Assembly: GCA_040414495.1 (NCBI GenBank) | Contig: JBEDUI010000071.1 | Coordinates: 11,468-75,467 of the forward strand | Length of the DNA stretch: 64,000 nucleotides | Direction: 5' to 3' | Source: DATAVB01 sp040414495 | GTDB lineage: Bacteria; Actinomycetota; Actinomycetes; Mycobacteriales; QHCD01 | Shown here: positions 37,245 to 44,780 of the stretch, in pieces | Layout: the number at the start of each line of letters is the position of its first letter | How positions within the stretch are numbered: the first letter of the stretch is position 1 | Translations under genes and position numbers: made by a program | Notes under the pieces: generated by a model | Seen by the model: only the letters and a program-made list of their open reading frames with translations | Database searches by the model: none | What the model was told of the DNA's origin: nothing

Positions 37245-38158
37245 CAGTACCCAGCCTGCAACGCCGTCCGGGCCGCCTTACGCACCTCACTCTCCACCTG
37301 CGCCGGCAGCGGCAATCGCGGCAGCCGCACCGGACCGCCGTACCGACCGGCCTCCTCCTGCGCCACCTTGATCGCCTGGACGAAGATCGGATCGGCGTCG
37401 TAGCGCAGGATCGGCAGCATCTGCCGGTACAGCGCGACCGCGCCGGTCCAGTCCCCCGCCGCCGCCATTCGGTGCAACGCCACCGACTGGGCCGGGAATG
37501 CGTTGACAAAGCCGGCGATCCAGCCGGTCGCGCCGGTCAGCATCGTTTCAACGAATACGTCGTCGCAGCCGCAGATGATTTCCAGTCGCGGCGCCACCTC
37601 GCGCAACCGCGGCACCCGGCGCGCGTCCTGCGAGAACTCCTTGACCGCCACCACGAGTTCGACTTCGCTCGTGACCCGGGCCAGCAGCTCGGGGGTCAGG
37701 TCGACCCGGGTCGAATACGGGTTGTTGTAGGCGATGATCGGCAGACCGGCCTTGGCCACCTCGGCAAAATGGGCGACGGTCTCCTCAGCAGTCGGCGCGT
37801 GCGAGGTCGGTGGCAGGCACATCACGGCCCGAACGCCCCATTCGGCCGCCTGTTCGGCCCAGCGCCGCGCCTCCGGTCCCGATTTCCCCGATACGCCAGG
37901 GACCACCTGCTCCGGTCTGTCCACTGAGTCCAGTGCGGTTCGCAGTACGGTCCCACGCTCGGTCTCGGTCAACGCCTCGTATTCGCCGAGTGATCCATTG
38001 GGGACAACGCCGGCGACGCCTTCATCGATCAGCCACCGGCAGTGCTCGGCGTACCGGTCCACGGCCAACGAGCCGTCCTCGGCAAAGGGGGTCGCGGTCG
38101 CCGCGTAAACACCGGGGAATCGAATTTCCGACACCTGCTCGTCGCCTCTCTCCGTCAT
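37244..38158 (-). CDS. DapA-family Schiff-base lyase, probable pyrroline-4-hydroxy-2-carboxylate deaminase
   Basis: 304 residues from ATG 38158; a GTG at 38134 with GAGAGAGG upstream is an equally good start (296 residues). Class-I aldolase signatures: the carboxylate loop NGSLGEYE near 54-61, catalytic Tyr144 in IIAYNNPYST, and Schiff-base Lys173 in VVAVKEFSQ. DapA relatives in hydroxyproline operons deaminate Delta1-pyrroline-4-hydroxy-2-carboxylate to ketoglutarate semialdehyde. The three-subunit D-amino-acid dehydrogenase downstream supports that role. A keto-deoxy sugar-acid aldolase is the main alternative. Confidence 0.8.
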   Translation of the reverse strand: MTERGDEQVSEIRFPGVYAATATPFAEDGSLAVDRYAEHCRWLIDEGVAGVVPNGSLGEYEALTETERGTVLRTALDSVDRPEQVVPGVSGKSGPEARRWAEQAAEWGVRAVMCLPPTSHAPTAEETVAHFAEVAKAGLPIIAYNNPYSTRVDLTPELLARVTSEVELVVAVKEFSQDARRVPRLREVAPRLEIICGCDDVFVETMLTGATGWIAGFVNAFPAQSVALHRMAAAGDWTGAVALYRQMLPILRYDADPIFVQAIKVAQEEAGRYGGPVRLPRLPLPAQVESEVRKAARTALQAGY

Positions 38159-38222
38159 TCCAGCCATTCTCGGCCGGGGCGCTACGACAGGTGTCGGATT
38201 TCGCACCCGCTCTTTCCGACAC
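38127..38222. promoter_or_regulatory. Repeated TCCGACAC operator motif in the divergent dehydrogenase / GH127 promoter region
   Basis: TCCGACACCTG at 38127-38137 and its exact reverse complement CAGGTGTCGGA at 38188-38198 form an 11-base inverted repeat. A third half-site, TCCGACAC, lies at 38215-38222 facing the second. The set covers the start region of the DapA gene and the promoter space toward GH127. One shared regulator could coordinate both operons. Confidence 0.45.
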
Positions 38223-38295
38223 TTCACGGTCCGGACCGCGACTAGCGTCCAACGGCCAAGCACTCCACTGCACCCTACAACGCTCGGAGTTGTCC

Positions 38296-40143
38296 ATGAC
38301 GGTAGGAAGTCCCGGTCCGGCCGCACCAACCGACTCGGCCGTGGCCGCACTGCGGCCGCTGGCGGACATGAACCTGCACGAGGCCGGATTTCTCGGCCGG
38401 TGGCAACGGGTTAACGTCGAGACCACGATCCCCCGCTGCGTCGACAACCTCTACACCGCCGGCAGCATCAACAACCTGCGCTCGGTGCGCGACCGGTCTA
38501 TCGAGCTGACGCCGCCGCGGTTCAGCGACTCCGATCTGTACAAAACACTCGAAGCCTGCGGTTGGGCCGCGGGAACGACATATCAGGCCAAGATCAACGG
38601 ATTTCTGGACGAGGCGTTGGACCTGCTCCGGGCGGTGCAGGAACCGGACGGCTACCTGAACTCGTGGATGCAGCGCGGCGACCGTACCCGGTTTGCCGAC
38701 CTCTCCCACGGCCACGAGATGTACTGCGCCGGGCACCTCATCCAGGCCGGAATCGCCTACGCCAGGGCCACCGGCGACCGCCGCCTGCTGGAAATCGGCG
38801 CGAAATTCGCCGACCTGCTCTATTCCGTTTTCGCGCCGGACGGGCACGCCGGCGTGCCCGGACACCCCGAGATCGAGACCGCGTTGGTCGAGCTGTACCG
38901 GGCCACCGGCGAGCAGCGGTATCTCACCCTGGCCGGGCTTTTCGTCGACCGACGCGGGCACCGAACCCTGGATACGTCGGTGACGCCGAGCGAGTATTTC
39001 CAGGACCACCTGCCGCTACGGGAAAACCGGCACATTGTCGGGCACGCGGTTCGTGCGACCTACCTCGCCGCCGGGGCCACCGACGTCGCGGTGGAAACCG
39101 GCGACACCGAATTGTTGGCCGCCATGCAGGCGCTGTGGACCGACATGGTGGAAACGAAGATGTATCCCAGCGGCGGGATCGGCGCACGGCCTCACGGTGA
39201 GGCTTTTGGCGATGCGTACGAATTGCCGCCGGATCAGGCCTACGCCGAAACGTGCGCCGCCATCGCCAGCTTCATGTGGTCGTGGCGGTTGCTGTTGGCC
39301 ACCGGGGATGGCAGATACGCCGAAGTCATGGAACGCACGCTGTACAACGGGATTGCCTGCTCGATCTCCCGGTCCGGAGCGGAATTCTTTTACGTCAACC
39401 CGCTGCAGTTGCGCTCTCGTGAATTCCGGGCCGCCGGTACGCAGGGCACGCGGGTGCCGTGGTTCGGCTGTGCCTGCTGTCCGCCGAACGTGGCCCGACT
39501 GGTGGCGTCGTTGGGTAGCTATTTGGCCACCGGCGATGCCGAGAGCGTGCAATTGCATTTGTACGCCGCCGGGTCATTGCGCGTCGGCGACTCGATCGGA
39601 TTGGTCGTCCGCACCGGATATCCGGCCGACGGCGCTGTGCACATCACGGTCACCGAAGGGGCGGCGGAGTGGACCCTCAGCCTGCGCATTCCACAGTGGA
39701 GCACCGCAGCCAGGATCACCGTCAACGGGACCGAGGTTCGGGCCGGGCGCAATGAACTCGGCTATGCGGTGGTGCGCAGGCGGTGGCAGGTCGGCGACAC
39801 CGTCAGTGTGGAATTCGACCTCGAGCCGCGCGTCGTCCGACCGGACAAGCGGGTCGACGCGGCTCGTGGTTGCGCCACAGTGGAGCGTGGGCCACTGCTG
39901 TACTGCCTGGAGGAAATCGACCAGCCGGCCGGCGTTTTCGAGGATCTGCGGCTCGACCCGGCCGGACCGATTGTCCCGGTGCCGGCCCATCCGGATCTCG
40001 TTGAGGGAACGGTCGCACTGCGGCTCGGCGGCAGCCGGGCCGGTGTGCCGGTCGAATTGACCGCGATTCCGTATCACCAGTGGGCCAATCGCGGCGATGC
40101 CGCAATGCGGGCGTGGATACCGATAAGCGAGGAGTCGCTATGA
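38296..40143 (+). CDS. GH127-family glycoside hydrolase (DUF1680), probable beta-L-arabinofuranosidase, intracellular
   Basis: 615 residues. All HypBA1-type catalytic elements are visible. The acid/base Glu302 is in HGEAFGDAYELP. The zinc ligands are Glu318 and Cys320 (AETC) plus the paired cysteines Cys394-Cys395 in FGCACCPPN, one of which is the nucleophile. An (alpha/alpha)6 barrel is followed by beta domains. No signal peptide is present, so it works in the cytoplasm on imported substrate. ATG 38296 is the first sensible start; the frame stays open upstream through the divergent gene. The stop overlaps the importer lipoprotein start (ATGA). Other GH127 activities are possible. Confidence 0.85.
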   Translation: MTVGSPGPAAPTDSAVAALRPLADMNLHEAGFLGRWQRVNVETTIPRCVDNLYTAGSINNLRSVRDRSIELTPPRFSDSDLYKTLEACGWAAGTTYQAKINGFLDEALDLLRAVQEPDGYLNSWMQRGDRTRFADLSHGHEMYCAGHLIQAGIAYARATGDRRLLEIGAKFADLLYSVFAPDGHAGVPGHPEIETALVELYRATGEQRYLTLAGLFVDRRGHRTLDTSVTPSEYFQDHLPLRENRHIVGHAVRATYLAAGATDVAVETGDTELLAAMQALWTDMVETKMYPSGGIGARPHGEAFGDAYELPPDQAYAETCAAIASFMWSWRLLLATGDGRYAEVMERTLYNGIACSISRSGAEFFYVNPLQLRSREFRAAGTQGTRVPWFGCACCPPNVARLVASLGSYLATGDAESVQLHLYAAGSLRVGDSIGLVVRTGYPADGAVHITVTEGAAEWTLSLRIPQWSTAARITVNGTEVRAGRNELGYAVVRRRWQVGDTVSVEFDLEPRVVRPDKRVDAARGCATVERGPLLYCLEEIDQPAGVFEDLRLDPAGPIVPVPAHPDLVEGTVALRLGGSRAGVPVELTAIPYHQWANRGDAAMRAWIPISEESL

Positions 40144-41486
40144 CAGCGTTGAGCCGCAGGAACGCGCTGAAGGCGGGCGGTGCACTGGCCCTCGGCGCCG
40201 GGATTTCCGCCTGCGGAGGCGGATCGGGTTCGAATCAGCTCAGCTTCATGTACTGGGGCTCCTCGTTCGAGCAGAAGGCCGTGCAGCAGATGCTGCAGAC
40301 CTTCACCAAGGAAAAGCACATCCCCACCAAACCCATTTACGTACCGGGCGATTACGAGACCAAGGTCAACACGTTGGTGGCCAGCCATTCCACCCCGGAC
40401 GTCGCCTACATGGGCGCGGCCATGGCCTACCGGTTGGCGCAGCAGGGCAAGCTGGTCAACCTCTATCCGTATTTCAGCAAGTACACGTCGCTCTCGGACC
40501 GGCTGCCCCAGACGTATTTCTGGTACGGGAAGAACAAGTCGTTCGGCATTCAGACCGCCAACGAGATCATGGTCACCTGGTACAACAAGAAGGCCTTCAA
40601 GGACGCCGGAGCGAAAATGCCTCCGGCTAACGCCGACAAAGCCTGGTCCTGGCACGATTTCATCCAGGCGGCGGCCAAGGTGACGGTCGACGAGAACGGC
40701 AACCGGGCCGACCAAAGCTCCTTCGATCACACCAAACCCAAGCAGTTCGGCGTCTCCTTCGACATGACGTACCAGGGCGTCTGGTACCCGATGCTGCTCA
40801 GCAATGGCGGCGACGTCTTCGACAAGGCCGGCCGCAAGTGCACATTGGACTCGCCCGAGTCGATCGAGGTATTCCAGAACTTCCAGGACCTGATGTACAA
40901 GCACCACGTCGCACCCAGCCCGTCGCAACTGGGCAACAACGCACCCACCACCCAGGTCCAATTGCAGACCAGCCGGATGGCGATGGTGATCGACGGGCAG
41001 TGGTCACTGCTGGACATCGCGGCCGCCGGGGTCGACTACGGCATCGGCGTGCTACCGAAATACCAGAAGCCGTTCACGATTTCGCTCAGCGGCGCCTCGG
41101 TCATGTTTTCGGCGACCAAGCACAAGAAGGACGCGCTGGAGCTTTACCTGTTCCACAACGATCCGGCCCACGTCGACCTGTTCAAGGACGGATTGTGGAT
41201 GCCGACGATCAAGGGCTATTACACCGACCCGAAACTGATCGACTCCTGGATCAAGAACAAGGCCCACCCACCGGAATACAAGACCGCCGTCGTCGACTAC
41301 ACGTTGAATCACAGCGTCACCGACTGGAATCAGCTGGCCAAGAACGACGACAACATCAACGAGCTGCTCACGCCAGCGCTGCAGCAGATAGCGACCGGAA
41401 AGACTCCGGCCAAGGACGTTCTGAAAACTGTCGCGCCGAAGATCACCGCGCGGCTGCAGGGCTGGTATCCAACTCAGGCCGTTTGA
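40140..41486 (+). CDS. Sugar ABC transporter substrate-binding lipoprotein linked to GH127
   Basis: 448 residues. A twin-arginine-like SRRNALK and the hydrophobic AGGALALGAGISAC end in a lipobox with Cys25. The body is a family-1 solute-binding fold (for example YVPGDYETKVNTLVASHSTPDVAYMG). Translationally coupled to the hydrolase gene upstream (ATGA) and 13 bases ahead of its permeases. By context it delivers an arabinofuranoside, possibly arabinosyl-hydroxyproline, to the cell; this is inference. Confidence 0.9.
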   Translation: MTALSRRNALKAGGALALGAGISACGGGSGSNQLSFMYWGSSFEQKAVQQMLQTFTKEKHIPTKPIYVPGDYETKVNTLVASHSTPDVAYMGAAMAYRLAQQGKLVNLYPYFSKYTSLSDRLPQTYFWYGKNKSFGIQTANEIMVTWYNKKAFKDAGAKMPPANADKAWSWHDFIQAAAKVTVDENGNRADQSSFDHTKPKQFGVSFDMTYQGVWYPMLLSNGGDVFDKAGRKCTLDSPESIEVFQNFQDLMYKHHVAPSPSQLGNNAPTTQVQLQTSRMAMVIDGQWSLLDIAAAGVDYGIGVLPKYQKPFTISLSGASVMFSATKHKKDALELYLFHNDPAHVDLFKDGLWMPTIKGYYTDPKLIDSWIKNKAHPPEYKTAVVDYTLNHSVTDWNQLAKNDDNINELLTPALQQIATGKTPAKDVLKTVAPKITARLQGWYPTQAV

Positions 41487-41499
41487 TTGAGGATCTGCC

Positions 41500-42402
41500 A
41501 TGCGCAAAGCACGCGGATTGGGCCGCAGTGAGCAGCGTTGGGGCCTGATCATGGCGGCGCCGGCGATACTGGGATTCGCCGTCTTCACATTGGTCCCGAT
41601 GATCGCGTCGCTCTTCTTTTCCTTTACTGACTGGACAATCGGCGGCAGCTTCTCCTTCACCGGCCTGGCCAACTACCGGCACATGTTCGGCGACGACCCA
41701 TTGTTCTACAAATCGCTGACGGTCACGCTGTATTACACGCTCGGGTCAGTGCCGCTGATCCTCATCGTCGGCTTTCTCGCCGCGATGTTGCTCAATCAGA
41801 ACGTGCGCGGCAAATCGGCCTTCCGCACGATCTATTACCTGCCGACGTTGGTGCCGAGCGTGGCCAGCGCGGTGCTGTGGATCTGGATCTTCAACCCGGA
41901 TGTGGGCCTGCTCAACTCGATACTGAAGAACGTCGGACTGCCCGGCAGCAAATGGATCTACGACTCCTCCACCGCCGTACCGTCGCTGATCCTGATGAGC
42001 ACGTGGGGTTTCGGCAATGCCGCCGTCATCTTTCTGGCCGGCCTGCAGGGCGTGCCGCGGCAGCTCTACGAGGCCGTGGCGATCGACGGCGGCGGGGCGT
42101 GGCGCAAATTCCGGCACGTCACGTTGCCGATGATGACCCCGACGATCTTTTACAACCTGGTCACCGGCGTCATCGGGACTTTCCAGGTATTCAACCAGGC
42201 CTTCGTGATGACGCAGGGCGGGCCCAACAATTCCACCGAATTCTATATCTACTACCTCTACCAGACGGCGTTCACCAAGAGCGAGATGGGTTATGCCAGC
42301 GCGCTGGCGTGGGTGCTGTTCGTCATCGTGCTGATCGTCACCCTGCTGCTCTTTCGCAACGCCCGCCGGTGGGTCTACTACGAAGTGGGTGCCGCCCGAT
42401 GA
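41500..42402 (+). CDS. Sugar ABC transporter permease (MalF/LacF type)
   Basis: 300 residues, six predicted helices, with typical MalF-type start LIMAAPAILGFAVFTLVPMI and EAA coupling loop EAVAIDGGGAWRKFRHVTLP. The later segment MTQGGPNNSTEFYIYYLYQ is also conserved in this family. Good ribosome-binding site (TGAGGAT) upstream. Its stop overlaps the next permease start (ATGA). Confidence 0.92.
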   Translation: MRKARGLGRSEQRWGLIMAAPAILGFAVFTLVPMIASLFFSFTDWTIGGSFSFTGLANYRHMFGDDPLFYKSLTVTLYYTLGSVPLILIVGFLAAMLLNQNVRGKSAFRTIYYLPTLVPSVASAVLWIWIFNPDVGLLNSILKNVGLPGSKWIYDSSTAVPSLILMSTWGFGNAAVIFLAGLQGVPRQLYEAVAIDGGGAWRKFRHVTLPMMTPTIFYNLVTGVIGTFQVFNQAFVMTQGGPNNSTEFYIYYLYQTAFTKSEMGYASALAWVLFVIVLIVTLLLFRNARRWVYYEVGAAR

Positions 42403-43289
42403 CCGAGACCGCATTCCGCGGGTCCGGATCGATAACCCAGCATCGCGCGCGGCGCCGCAAACGGCGGCCGCTGGCCCGCCCGGCGCTCTACCTGGTGTTG
42501 ATATTGGGCGCGATTCCGACGATTCTGCCGTTCATCTGGCTGCTGCGTAGCGCGTTCATGGGCTCCGGACAGATCTTCATCTCGCCTCCACAGTGGATTC
42601 CGCATCCCTGGGAATGGAGCAACTTCAGCGGCGCGTTGACCGCCGTCACGTTCGGGCAGTACTTCATCAACACGCTGATCATCGAGGTATTCGTGGTGAT
42701 CGGCACCGTGCTGTCCTGCGCCGTGTCGGCGTTCAGCTTCGCCCGCCTGCGCTGGCGCGGACGCAACGTGGTGTTCGCGGTCATCCTGACCAGCCTGATG
42801 CTGCCCTACGCCGTGACGTTGATTCCGACCTTCATGGCCTGGCAGAAGCTCGGCGCGGTCAATACGTTCGCTCCGCTGATCGTTCCGGCGTTCGTGACCG
42901 CGGGCGGAGTGTTCAACATATTCCTCATGCGACAGTTCTTCCTCACCATTCCGTACGAATTGGATGAGGCCGCCTATATTGACGGTGCCTCGCCGCTGCA
43001 GGTCTTCTGGACAATCACGATTCCCTTGTCCCGGCCGGTGTTGGTCGTGGTCACGCTGTTTACCTTCGTCGGCGTATGGAACGACTTCCTCAATCCGCTG
43101 ATCTACCTCAACGACAGCAGCAAGTTCACGCTCGCGCTGGGGCTGGCCTCATTCCAGAGCATTTACAACGCGCAGTGGGGATATTTGATGGCCGCATCCA
43201 CAGTGGTGATCGCGCCCATCATCGCGCTGTTCTTCTTTGCCCAGCGCTATTTCATCGAAGGCATCACGCTGACCGGAATCAAGGGCTAG
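42399..43289 (+). CDS. Sugar ABC transporter permease (MalG type)
   Basis: 296 residues with six predicted helices and EAA loop DEAAYIDGASPLQVFWTITIP. I chose ATG 42399 because it overlaps the upstream permease stop; the longer open frame is a shadow of that gene. It is last gene of the GH127 operon. Its final codons overlap the decayed MarR-like sequence on the other strand. No terminator hairpin is evident. Confidence 0.92.
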   Translation: MTETAFRGSGSITQHRARRRKRRPLARPALYLVLILGAIPTILPFIWLLRSAFMGSGQIFISPPQWIPHPWEWSNFSGALTAVTFGQYFINTLIIEVFVVIGTVLSCAVSAFSFARLRWRGRNVVFAVILTSLMLPYAVTLIPTFMAWQKLGAVNTFAPLIVPAFVTAGGVFNIFLMRQFFLTIPYELDEAAYIDGASPLQVFWTITIPLSRPVLVVVTLFTFVGVWNDFLNPLIYLNDSSKFTLALGLASFQSIYNAQWGYLMAASTVVIAPIIALFFFAQRYFIEGITLTGIKG

Positions 43290-43416
43290 CGTCGGCGATC
43301 CGTTCCAGCAGCGGCGGGCCGAGGCGGAGTAACTCCTGCTCGGTATCCGACAGCGTGTGCTCCATCGCCGCCGCCAGCCAGCGGTCCCGGGTCCGCATCT
43401 CCGGGACGTCCAAGGC
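43279..43416 (-). pseudogene. Remnant of a MarR-family regulator (C-terminal helices only)
   Basis: On the minus strand, the frame ending at TGA 43279-43281 reads ALDVPEMRTRDRWLAAAMEHTL then SDTEQELLRLGPPLLERIAD, the closing helices of MarR-type proteins. An in-frame TAA at 43417-43419 cuts it off, and no HTH half precedes it because the cupin gene begins its 3' end at 43422. It is therefore a truncated relic, possibly of the former regulator of this locus. Confidence 0.5.
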
Positions 43417-43421
43417 TTACA

Positions 43422-43910
43422 TCAGCGGATGAGCTGATCGAGATAGTCGGCGCCCAGGCCGTTCTTCTCGTAATGCGCCCGGCACATGTCGATCTTGCTG
43501 AATACGTCTTCCCAGCCGGTGAGTTCGTTGTTCTCATCGAGATAGATCATCGCGCCGCTGATGTTGAAGAACGTGATCATCTCGTCGCAGTCGGCCGGCA
43601 CCTCGAGCGTGTGGATCTCGCCCGGCGGTTCGTACACGAAGCTGCCTTCCTCGGCCATCCATTCGTGCTCGAAATAGTGCCACTTGCCCTTGATCACATA
43701 GCCGAAAACGGCGCCAGGATGGCGATGCCGCGACACGATGCCGGATTTGGTGACCTTGAGCAGATTGCACCACTGGCCGATCACCGTGTTGAACATCAGC
43801 GGCCGGAACCAGACGTTCGGCGCCTGCGGCACCCAGACCCGGTCGTCCTCCGGCAGTGCCGGAAACGCCAACTCCTGCGGAATAGCCGCGCCGACCAAGG
43901 ACTCTGCCAT
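43422..43910 (-). CDS. Cupin of the 2,4'-dihydroxyacetophenone-dioxygenase-like family
   Basis: 162 residues, one cupin barrel. Metal-ligand candidates are His62 and His64 (RHRHPGAV), His78/His82 region (KWHYFEHEW) and His100 (PPGEIHTL). The sequence resembles small proteins annotated as 2,4'-dihydroxyacetophenone dioxygenase family. In sugar loci such cupins may instead be isomerases or lyases for sugar acids. It is the last gene of a minus-strand set beginning with the ABC lipoprotein at 48213, so the second possibility deserves weight. Confidence 0.8.
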   Translation of the reverse strand: MAESLVGAAIPQELAFPALPEDDRVWVPQAPNVWFRPLMFNTVIGQWCNLLKVTKSGIVSRHRHPGAVFGYVIKGKWHYFEHEWMAEEGSFVYEPPGEIHTLEVPADCDEMITFFNISGAMIYLDENNELTGWEDVFSKIDMCRAHYEKNGLGADYLDQLIR

Positions 43911-43928
43911 CCTCGTTCTCCCTTCTGC

Positions 43929-44780
43929 TTATGCCGCCAGATATCCGCCGTCGACCGGCAGTACGGCTCCGGTGATGAATCGGGCCCCGGGTGAGGCGAG
44001 AAATACCGCCGCCGCCGCGACATCCTCCGGCGTGCCCCAGCGACCCATCGGAGTACGGGCCAACAGCCGGGCATCGGTGGCCGCGTCCGCGCGCAGATCC
44101 CGGGTCAATTCGGTGGCGATCCAGCCCGGGGCCAAGGCGTTGACCCGGATTCCGTCCGCCGCCAGGCCAACCGCCAGCGACTTCGTCAATGCCAGGACGC
44201 CGCCCTTGCTGGCCGTATAGCCGGGGACCAACGGACCGCCAAGAAAGCTGAGCATCGAAGCCAGGTTGATGATGCAGCCGTTGCTGGTGGAAAGTTGCGG
44301 CCGGGCCCGCACACAGGCGCGCATCGTGCCGGTCAGGTTGACTTCCAGCACCCGGGCGAACACCGCCGGCTCGTACTCCTGCTGACGGCTGATCGTGCCG
44401 GCACAGTTCACCAGAACGTCCAATGTGGACATTCCATCGATGACCGATTCCAGTTGGTCCGGTGCCAGCAGATCAACCTCGGTGGCGGCAACCTGATCCG
44501 GAAGTTTCGCCGCCGCCGCATTCAGCCCGGCCACGTGGGTATTCGCACCCAGGTGGTGGAACGAACGGGCGATCGCCGCGCCGATCCCGCTGGTGCCGCC
44601 GACCACGAGGACGCTGTGCCCGGCGAACAGATCCGGCCGGAAGCTGAACTCCGCAGCCATATCTTCTGCCGCCTCGGCGGCACCGCGTACCTCGGCGATA
44701 CCTTCCGCCGCCTCGGCGGCACCGCGTACCTCGGCGATACCTTCCGCCGCCTCGGCGGCACCGCGTACCTCGGCGGTCAT
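43929..44780 (-). CDS. Short-chain dehydrogenase/reductase with N-terminal 13-residue tandem repeat
   Basis: 283 residues. Residues 42-283 are a normal classical SDR: GGTSGIG at 61-67, NCAG at 125-128, Ser175, Tyr188 and Lys192 (YTASK), and a C-terminal PVDGGYLAA. Before it, residues 3-41 are three copies of AEVRGAAEAAEGI (the last ends AED-M). The ATG at 44780 overlaps the permease stop (ATGA), which argues that the repeat is translated; the internal ATG at residue 41 would give a plain SDR. Likely a 2-keto-3-deoxy- or sugar-acid dehydrogenase. Confidence 0.87.
   Translation of the reverse strand: MTAEVRGAAEAAEGIAEVRGAAEAAEGIAEVRGAAEAAEDMAAEFSFRPDLFAGHSVLVVGGTSGIGAAIARSFHHLGANTHVAGLNAAAAKLPDQVAATEVDLLAPDQLESVIDGMSTLDVLVNCAGTISRQQEYEPAVFARVLEVNLTGTMRACVRARPQLSTSNGCIINLASMLSFLGGPLVPGYTASKGGVLALTKSLAVGLAADGIRVNALAPGWIATELTRDLRADAATDARLLARTPMGRWGTPEDVAAAAVFLASPGARFITGAVLPVDGGYLAA
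44658..44774 (-). repeat. Three 39-bp tandem repeats inside the 5' end of an SDR gene
   Basis: The 39-base unit encodes AEVRGAAEAAEGI and occurs three times in frame. Copies one and two appear identical; the third differs only at its end. The unit length is a multiple of three, so copy-number change would keep the reading frame. Confidence 0.9.

Noticed and set aside
43286..43537. 83-codon minus-strand frame overlapping the cupin gene 3' end
   Set aside because: Its frame does not match the MarR remnant and overlaps the cupin gene out of frame; no conserved pattern.
44658..44774. Possible CRISPR-like array
   Set aside because: The 39-bp units are directly adjacent with no spacers, are in frame, and encode a clean peptide repeat.
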